A stretch of 64,000 bases of DNA from Nocardiopsis terrae (GTDB lineage Bacteria > Actinomycetota > Actinomycetes > Streptosporangiales > Streptosporangiaceae): assembly GCF_014651695.1 (NCBI RefSeq), contig NZ_BMXJ01000008.1:248001-312000 (forward strand), in the 5' to 3' direction. Under the pieces are notes generated by a model. It worked only from the letters and a program-made list of their open reading frames with translations, was not told where the DNA came from and searched no databases. Both the position numbers and the translations under genes were made by a program. Shown in pieces: positions 58,770-64,000 of the stretch (its first letter is position 1; each line of letters begins with the position of its first letter).

Positions 58770-59699
58770 TCAGTGGACGGTGACGTCCGGTCGGTGCTGG
58801 GCGGCCTCCAACCGCTCCCGCTTGCGGCGTTCCCAGACGATGGCTCCGACGATGACGGCGAAGCCGATCACCATGAGGGTGACCGTCACCGGGACGTCGG
58901 TGGCGGGCAGGATCTCCCGCTCCTCGCTCTGCCAGGGCCACAGGGCGCGCAGGGAACCCGCCATCAGACCGGTCAGGACCACCAGGGTCATGTGGTGGAA
59001 GTTCTCCAGGAGGTACTGGAGGACCTTCACGAAGACCGCCAGACCCGTCACCATGCCCAGGGTGAAGGTGCCCAGGTAGACGAAGTCGAGGTTCCCCACC
59101 GCGTCCTTGGTCGGCCCGTACAGGCCGACGGTCAGCAGGATGAAGGAGCCGGACAGGCCCGGCAGGACCAGCGCGCAGATCGCGACCGAGGCGACGAGGA
59201 AGACCACCACCGGGTGTGTGGGCAGGTTGGCGCCCGGAAGGCCGGTCAGGAAGAAGGTGAGTGCGGCGAAGGCCAGGGCGATCAGGTAGTGGCCCACCCG
59301 CCAGCTACGGCCGGCACCGGTGTAGGGGATCCACAGGCAGGCCAGCACGAGCCCGAAGAAGATGGCGTAGGCGTACTGGGTGTACTCCTCGACCAGCGGG
59401 GCGATGAGCAGCAGCGCCAGCACCAGGGCCACCGCCATCCCGATCAGCGCGGGAACCAGAACGGACCATTCCACCTGGCGGAACTGCGCCATGGCTCGGT
59501 CCTTGCCGCGACCGCGCGGTACGTCGGTGAGGTAGCGCTTGATCCCGCTGACCATGTGGCCGGCGCCGCCGATCAGCTGGTCGTAGAGGCCGACGATCAG
59601 GGCGACCGTGCCGCCGCTGATACCGGGCAGCGCCTCTGAGGTGCCCACGGCCCCGCCGCGCACCGCGTTGAAGATGTAGGAGCCTACTGACTTGGCCAT
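58770..59699 (-). CDS. DUF368 membrane protein, polyprenyl-phosphate translocase (PopT type)
   Basis: A 309-residue membrane protein with about eight helices. ATG 59699 is chosen as giving the family-like start VGSYIFNAVRGGAVGTSEAL; a longer GTG start at 59777 is possible. Family signatures are ALPGISGGTVALIVGLYDQL near 27, LVLPGLSGSFILLTVGLYG near 188, and the internal repeat they form. DUF368 proteins are known to recycle undecaprenyl phosphate across the membrane for cell-wall synthesis. The C-terminal tail is short and basic. The stretch 59700-60120 contains no supported gene. Confidence 0.88.
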   Translation of the reverse strand: MAKSVGSYIFNAVRGGAVGTSEALPGISGGTVALIVGLYDQLIGGAGHMVSGIKRYLTDVPRGRGKDRAMAQFRQVEWSVLVPALIGMAVALVLALLLIAPLVEEYTQYAYAIFFGLVLACLWIPYTGAGRSWRVGHYLIALAFAALTFFLTGLPGANLPTHPVVVFLVASVAICALVLPGLSGSFILLTVGLYGPTKDAVGNLDFVYLGTFTLGMVTGLAVFVKVLQYLLENFHHMTLVVLTGLMAGSLRALWPWQSEEREILPATDVPVTVTLMVIGFAVIVGAIVWERRKRERLEAAQHRPDVTVH

Positions 59700-60024
59700 G
59701 TTGTCGGGCGCCTGCCCGGGGACTCCCGGGAGGGGCGCCGTCCTCCGTCCTGATGGGGCCGCCGGTCCCGTATCCACGGTAGACCGGCGAGGGTCAAAGG
59801 GGTGCTGGTCCGCGCGGACCCGTGTGGTGACCGCTTCTGGGCCCGATGCCCGGATCCGCGCCGAGTTTTGGTGGCCCGGGCCGCGTGATGGGGGGAGGGG
59901 AGCCGTCGGGCCCAGGGCCGGGCAGCGCCAAGTCTAGCGGTGACCGGAGGAGGAACAGGCGCTCGTGCACCCAGAAGATCGAGGTTTCGGCTGGGGTTGT
60001 ATGCGTCGGATCCGAGGCCGAAAA

Positions 60025-60061
60025 GCGGAGCCCGTCAGGGAAGAGAGGAGACGGGCTCCGC
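60025..60061 (-). terminator. Rho-independent terminator of the acyl-CoA synthetase gene
   Basis: GCGGAGCCCGTC (60025-60036) and GACGGGCTCCGC (60050-60061) are exact arms, and on the minus strand the stem is followed by TTTT. Confidence 0.82.
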
Positions 60062-60120
60062 GGGTGGGGACACCGGAGCACGGGGTGAGGGCGCCGGAAC
60101 GCAGGGCGGGTGCCGCGGGA

Positions 60121-61818
60121 TCACGGGGTGAGCGCCGCGGTCCCCTCACCAGCTACCGACGCTGCCCACCGGTAGTCCTGCTTGCCCACGGCGGTGCGTC
60201 GCACCCGGTCCACGAAGTGCACGGTCCGGGGCACCTTGAACCCGGCCAGCCGGACCCGGCAGTGCGCGCGGAGAGCGTCTTCGTGCAGGGAGGCCCCGGG
60301 AGCCAGCGACACCAGCGCCGTCACCCGCTGGCCGAGTGTCTCGTCCGGTGAGGGCACCACGATCACGTCGTCCACCGAGGGGTGCGCCTTCAGCACGGCC
60401 TCCACCTCCTCGGGGTAGACCTTCTCCCCCGCGGTGTTGATGACGACGCTGCCCCGCCCCAGCAGCACGATCGAACCGTCCGCGGCCCGGGTGCCGTAGT
60501 CGCCCGACAGAGCCCAGCGCCGCCCCTCCTCGTCCTTGGGGAAGGTGCGTGCGGTGGCGATCGGATCGTTGTAGTAGCCCAGCGGGATCCGCCCGGTCCG
60601 CGCGATTCGGCCGACCTCGGCCGAACCCGGGGCCAGCGGACGCAGCGACCCGTCGAGCACCGCGATACTGCCGCCCATGGTGAAACTGCGCCGGTCCGGG
60701 GAGGAGGCGACGGTCTCCTCCCCGTCGGGTGCGGTCGCCGAACCGCACACACCCGTCTCCGACCCCCCGTAGGCGTCGGCCAGGGCGACATCCTCGCGCC
60801 ACGCCCGCCACAGTCCGCGCACCGCGGGCGTCAGCGGAGTGCCGCCGGAACGCACCGAGGTGAGGTCGGGGCACAGGGAGGGTTCGGTCAGCAGGTGCCT
60901 GGCCAGCGGCCGGGCCATCGCGTCACCCACCAGCTGCACGGTGTGCACACCCTCCCGGTGGGCCAGCTCCAGCACCCGGTCCGGGCGGAAGCTGCGGTCC
61001 GTGGACAGCACCACGCGCTTGCCGCACAGCAGCATGCTCAACGCGTTCCACTGACCGGCCGCGTGCATCAGCGGGCCCAGCACCAGCATCCGCTGCGGGA
61101 AGCAGCGGGCGGCGTGGTCGGCCACGTCCTTCGGGGTCCGGGCACGCGGGGTGCCCGGGGAGCGCCGCTCCACGGCGGCACGGAAGATGTCCGCCTGGCG
61201 CCACAGCACCCCCTTGGGGTAACCGGTGGTGCCGCCGGTGTAAAGCAGGTAGTGGTCCTCGCCGCTGGTCGCGGGCAGCGGCGCCGTGCCCGGACCGCAG
61301 GTGCCGTCGGTGTCGCCCGTGCCGCCGGTGGAGCTCTCCTGGGCGGCGAGCGCCTCCTCGTAGTCCACGCCCGCCAAGGACGCGTCACGCACCGAACCGT
61401 CCTCCAACAGCAGCACGTGCCGGAGCCGGGGGAGGTCGGGCAGGATCGCCCTCACCGTCGCGGCCAGGGAGTCCTCCGCGATCAGGGCGACCGCGTGCGA
61501 GTCCGAGAGCACGTGCCGCAGTTCGCCCGCCACGTACCGGTAGTTCACGTTCACCGGAACCGCGCCCGCGCGCAGCACACCCAGGAACGACTCGACCCAC
61601 TCCGCCCGGTTGAAGGACAGGATCGCCACGTTCTCACCGGGGCGCACCCCGGTCGCGACCAGGTGCCGCGCCAGGCGTGTGGAACGCTCGTCCAGGGCTC
61701 GGTAGGTAAGCCGCCGGGGCCCGGCGACCAGGGCGATCCGGTCCGGCACGGCGTCGGCCACCGCGGCCATGAGGCCGGAGAGGGAGAAGGGGCTGTCCGG
61801 GGACGCGTGATGGGGCAC
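60121..61818 (-). CDS. Acyl-CoA synthetase (AMP-binding family)
   Basis: A 565-residue ANL enzyme starting at GTG 61818, preceded by GGGAGGT. The P-loop motif is LLYTGGTTGYPKGVLWRQ near residue 200. Later signatures: DAYGGSETGVCGSATA near 355, ALSGDYGTRAADGSIVLLGR near 445 (the TGD motif as SGD), and KVYPEEVEAVLKAHPSV. The C-terminal catalytic Lys is in RRTAVGKQDYRWAAS near 550. It activates a carboxylic acid as acyl-AMP and then acyl-CoA; family layout resembles medium/long-chain or steroid-type CoA ligases. Divergent from rocD across 372 bases with no gene. Confidence 0.93.
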   Translation of the reverse strand: MPHHASPDSPFSLSGLMAAVADAVPDRIALVAGPRRLTYRALDERSTRLARHLVATGVRPGENVAILSFNRAEWVESFLGVLRAGAVPVNVNYRYVAGELRHVLSDSHAVALIAEDSLAATVRAILPDLPRLRHVLLLEDGSVRDASLAGVDYEEALAAQESSTGGTGDTDGTCGPGTAPLPATSGEDHYLLYTGGTTGYPKGVLWRQADIFRAAVERRSPGTPRARTPKDVADHAARCFPQRMLVLGPLMHAAGQWNALSMLLCGKRVVLSTDRSFRPDRVLELAHREGVHTVQLVGDAMARPLARHLLTEPSLCPDLTSVRSGGTPLTPAVRGLWRAWREDVALADAYGGSETGVCGSATAPDGEETVASSPDRRSFTMGGSIAVLDGSLRPLAPGSAEVGRIARTGRIPLGYYNDPIATARTFPKDEEGRRWALSGDYGTRAADGSIVLLGRGSVVINTAGEKVYPEEVEAVLKAHPSVDDVIVVPSPDETLGQRVTALVSLAPGASLHEDALRAHCRVRLAGFKVPRTVHFVDRVRRTAVGKQDYRWAASVAGEGTAALTP

Positions 61819-62190
61819 GTCTGGTGACCTCCCTGACGATCGCGGGGCCGTCCCCGGTGAGGACACTCGAGGCGGCTGTGACTGGTAGGAGCGAACGTAC
61901 CCCTCGGCGGACGGCCCGATCGCGGTGGGGGCTGTGGACCGCGTCACCTGCGTAACCGTCCTCCGTCACCCCTTCCGGGGGCAGGGCCGGGCAGCCCCCG
62001 CTCAGGGCGGGTGCGGCCCCGGAACGCGCGCAGGTTTCGGGCCCGACCGCGGAACGGTGAGATGCGCCACCCCTTGTGTGCTCACCGGATCATCTGCTCA
62101 ACTCTTGGGGATCCCGCCGCCGGGGCTCTACCGGGCTCCACGGTGGGTATCTACTGTCTGACATCGGTCAATGGTGATCGGAGCGGCTAG
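61819..62190. promoter_or_regulatory. Divergent promoter region between the acyl-CoA synthetase and rocD
   Basis: No gene fits in this 372-base stretch. The right third (62090-62190) loses GC and contains words such as TTGGGGATC and TATCTACTGTCTGACATCGG just before the rocD start, which is likely its promoter. No clear operator is visible. Confidence 0.45.
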
Positions 62191-63465
62191 ATGACCACCC
62201 AGAACCTGGGACAGCAGGACTCCGTCGGAAACCCCGGCGGACAGGGACTCTCCAGCGCGGACCACATCGAACTCGCCCAGGCGAGGTCCGCACACAACTA
62301 CTCACCCCTGCCCGTCGTGATCGCCGAAGGCCGTGGCGCCTGGGTGACCGACGTGGAGGGAAAGCGGTACCTCGACTGCCTGGCCGGGTACTCGGCCATG
62401 AACTTCGGCCACCACAACCCCGACCTCCTGGCGACCGCGCACGCCCAGCTCGACCGGGTGACGCTGACCAGCCGGGCCTTCTACAACGACCGGTTCGGCC
62501 CCTGGGTGAGCGCCCTCGCCGACATGGTCGACAAGCAGAAGGTCCTGCCGATGAACACCGGTGCCGAGGCGGTGGAGACCGGCATCAAGGTGGCCCGTAA
62601 ATGGGGCTACGAGGTCAAGGGCGTTCCGGAGAACCAGGCGACCATCGTCGTGGCGGGCGCCAACTTCCACGGGCGCACCACCACGATCATCTCCTTCTCC
62701 TCGGACCCCGAGGCGAAGACCGGTTTCGGTCCCTACACTCCGGGATTCCGCTCGGTGGCCTACGGGGACGCGAAGGCCATCGAGGAGGCCGTCGACCACA
62801 CCACGGTGGCGGTGCTCATCGAACCGGTGCAGGGCGAGGCCGGCGTGATCGTGCCGCCCGAGGACTACCTGCCCCGGGTCCGGGAGATCTGCGACGACAA
62901 CCAGGTGCTGTTCATCGCCGACGAGGTGCAGTCGGGCCTGGGCCGCACGGGCACCATCCGGGCCTGCGAGCACACCGGTGTCGTCCCGGACGCCTACCTG
63001 TTCGGCAAGGCGCTGGGCGGCGGCATCCTTCCGGTGTCGGCGATGGTGGCCGACGAGGACGTCCTCGGTGTCATCCAGCCCGGCCAGCACGGCAGTACCT
63101 TCGGCGGCAACCCGCTCGCCGGGGCGGTGGGCAGCACGGTCGTCCGGATGCTGACCGAGGGCCCCTACCTGGAGAACGCCCGGAAACTGGGTGAGGTGCT
63201 CCGCCGCAGGTTGGACGGGTTCGTCGGTGACGGAGTGGTGTCGGCACGCAGTATCGGCCTGTGGGCCGGCGTGGACGTCGACCCCGAACTGGCCTCGGGC
63301 AAGGAGCTGTGCAGGCGCCTCGCCGAGCACGGGGTCCTGGTCAAGGACACCCACGGTTCGACCGTGCGGATGTCCCCGCCGCTGGTCGTCAGTGAGGAGG
63401 ACCTCAACTGGGGGCTGGACCGCTTCGCCGAGGTCATCGCCGAACTGAAGGCCGAGAAGCGGTAG
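62191..63465 (+). CDS. rocD: Ornithine aminotransferase
   Basis: A 424-residue class III aminotransferase. Signatures: DVEGKRYLDCLAGYSAMNFG near residue 55, VLPMNTGAEAVETGIKVARK near 115, VAVLIEPVQGEAGVIVPPED near 208, FIADEVQSGLGRTG near 247 and the PLP lysine in LFGKALGGGILPVSA near 275. It converts ornithine and 2-oxoglutarate to glutamate semialdehyde and glutamate, linking arginine breakdown to proline. Length and sequence match RocD well. The terminator at 63520-63552 follows. Confidence 0.95.
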   Translation: MTTQNLGQQDSVGNPGGQGLSSADHIELAQARSAHNYSPLPVVIAEGRGAWVTDVEGKRYLDCLAGYSAMNFGHHNPDLLATAHAQLDRVTLTSRAFYNDRFGPWVSALADMVDKQKVLPMNTGAEAVETGIKVARKWGYEVKGVPENQATIVVAGANFHGRTTTIISFSSDPEAKTGFGPYTPGFRSVAYGDAKAIEEAVDHTTVAVLIEPVQGEAGVIVPPEDYLPRVREICDDNQVLFIADEVQSGLGRTGTIRACEHTGVVPDAYLFGKALGGGILPVSAMVADEDVLGVIQPGQHGSTFGGNPLAGAVGSTVVRMLTEGPYLENARKLGEVLRRRLDGFVGDGVVSARSIGLWAGVDVDPELASGKELCRRLAEHGVLVKDTHGSTVRMSPPLVVSEEDLNWGLDRFAEVIAELKAEKR

Positions 63466-63519
63466 CGCGTACCACCGTACGAAGGGAACGTACGGGACGC
63501 AGGGGATAGCTGGGACTGC

Positions 63520-63552
63520 GGGGCCCGCCCGGATCCGATCCGGGCGGGCCCC
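63520..63552. terminator. Bidirectional terminator between rocD and the RibD-like gene
   Basis: GGGGCCCGCCCGGAT and ATCCGGGCGGGCCCC are perfect 15-bp arms around CCG, between convergent genes. Confidence 0.85.
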
Positions 63553-63568
63553 GTGCCGACCCCGCGTG

Positions 63569-64000
63569 TCACCTCCGCCAGAAGAGGTGGTGCGCCACAC
63601 CGCTCGGGCTGGGCACGACCTCCAGGTGGAAGCGGTCGAGCAGTTCGTCGGGTGACTCCCAGAGCCGCAGACCGGATCCGAGCTTCACCGGCGAGACCGC
63701 CACGTGCAGGGTGTCGACGAGGTCGGCGTCGAGGAACTGCCGGATGGTGGTGACCCCGCCGCCGAGCCGGACGTCCTTGCCCCGCGCCGTATCCCGTGCC
63801 TGCTCGAGGACGGCGGCCGGGTCGCCGCCGACGAAGTGGAACGTGGTGTCGGAGAGCGTGAACGACGGGCGCTCGTGGTGGGTCATGACGAAGACAGGGG
63901 TGTGGAACGGGGGCTCGTCACCCCACCAGCCGAGCCACTCGTGGTCCTTCCAGGGGCCGCGCTGGGGGCCGAACTTGTTGCGGCCCATGATCTCGGCACC
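63569..64000 (-). CDS. Dihydrofolate reductase/RibD C-terminal-like protein, 5' end outside the window
   Basis: The C-terminal 144 codons of a RibD_C-family reductase. Visible features: GAEIMGRNKFGP at the window edge (the family GR.TY-like segment), PVFVMTHHERPSF, then DVRLGGGVTTIRQFLDADLV (cofactor-binding GG) and VDTLHVAVSPVKLGSG. Such proteins bind NADPH and often act as stand-alone reductases of unknown substrate in actinomycetes. The frame is open to the window end; the start must lie beyond 64000. Confidence 0.88.
   Translation of the reverse strand, partial: GAEIMGRNKFGPQRGPWKDHEWLGWWGDEPPFHTPVFVMTHHERPSFTLSDTTFHFVGGDPAAVLEQARDTARGKDVRLGGGVTTIRQFLDADLVDTLHVAVSPVKLGSGLRLWESPDELLDRFHLEVVPSPSGVAHHLFWRR

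Noticed and set aside
59700..60120. Small plus-strand open frame near 59846-60088
   Set aside because: Gly/Ser/Arg-rich with no ribosome site or family; it overlaps the terminator of the acyl-CoA synthetase gene.

Overview
The window is high-GC DNA with frequent GTG starts and dense, strand-coherent coding. It comes from an actinomycete. The gene families present (XRE/DUF397/GHKL trios, a mycothiol-type DsbA relative, subtilisin-inhibitor-like and DUF2510 proteins, oligoribonuclease beside tRNA-His, a DasR site) fit a filamentous actinobacterium, and by overall feel Nocardiopsis or a close relative; the genus is an inference.

Left end (1-8000). A minus-strand operon of three overlapping genes holds an NrtR-like Nudix/winged-helix protein, a nucleoside-phosphorylase-fold protein interrupted at a C7 tract, and the start of a third protein. 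The second and third proteins share a short Gly-Gln-Gly type motif, suggesting an effector/receptor pair. Then come a DsbA-family protein, a YdcF-like protein, a decayed Nudix/DUF397 scar, a small membrane protein, a broken tyrosine integrase, and an AbiE toxin-antitoxin pair with a perfect 9-bp inverted-repeat operator. A diverged direct repeat precedes both the integrase and the AbiE genes.

Candidate island (7990-26942). A perfect 26-bp repeat of the tRNA-His 3' end lies at 7990-8015, and the intact tRNA-His (26923-26995, minus) carries the other copy. The geometry is that of an element inserted at the tRNA 3' end. Inside are a four-gene hsdM-hsdS-hsdR-metallopeptidase operon, two XRE-type regulators with Nudix partners, and an unusual cluster: a full glutamyl-tRNA synthetase, a GluRS-like protein lacking both class I signature motifs, an alkaline-phosphatase-fold hydrolase and an archaeal-type S-adenosylmethionine synthetase. 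An XRE/DUF397/GHKL trio follows. I recognise no characterised pathway with this gene set.

Right part (27000-64000) is mostly ordinary chromosome: oligoribonuclease, a DUF2510 membrane protein, two paralogous substrate-binding/VWA proteins (one with an altered MIDAS), an inhibitor-like protein, an rRNA/tRNA methyltransferase, a 2-hydroxyacid dehydrogenase, a Pol I-like protein, an NlpC/P60 protein, gamma-glutamyltransferase, a secreted Glu/Ala/Pro-repeat protein, a glycerophosphodiesterase, a D-threonine-aldolase-like enzyme, a beta-N-acetylhexosaminidase under a DasR-type operator, a LysR/aminotransferase pair, a mannosyltransferase-like enzyme, an alanine/sodium symporter, thiD under a TPP riboswitch, a DUF368 lipid-carrier translocase, an acyl-CoA synthetase, ornithine aminotransferase and a RibD-like reductase. 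A 66-bp perfect palindrome at 47921-47986 sits in the largest gene-poor stretch. Strong hairpin terminators separate many units.
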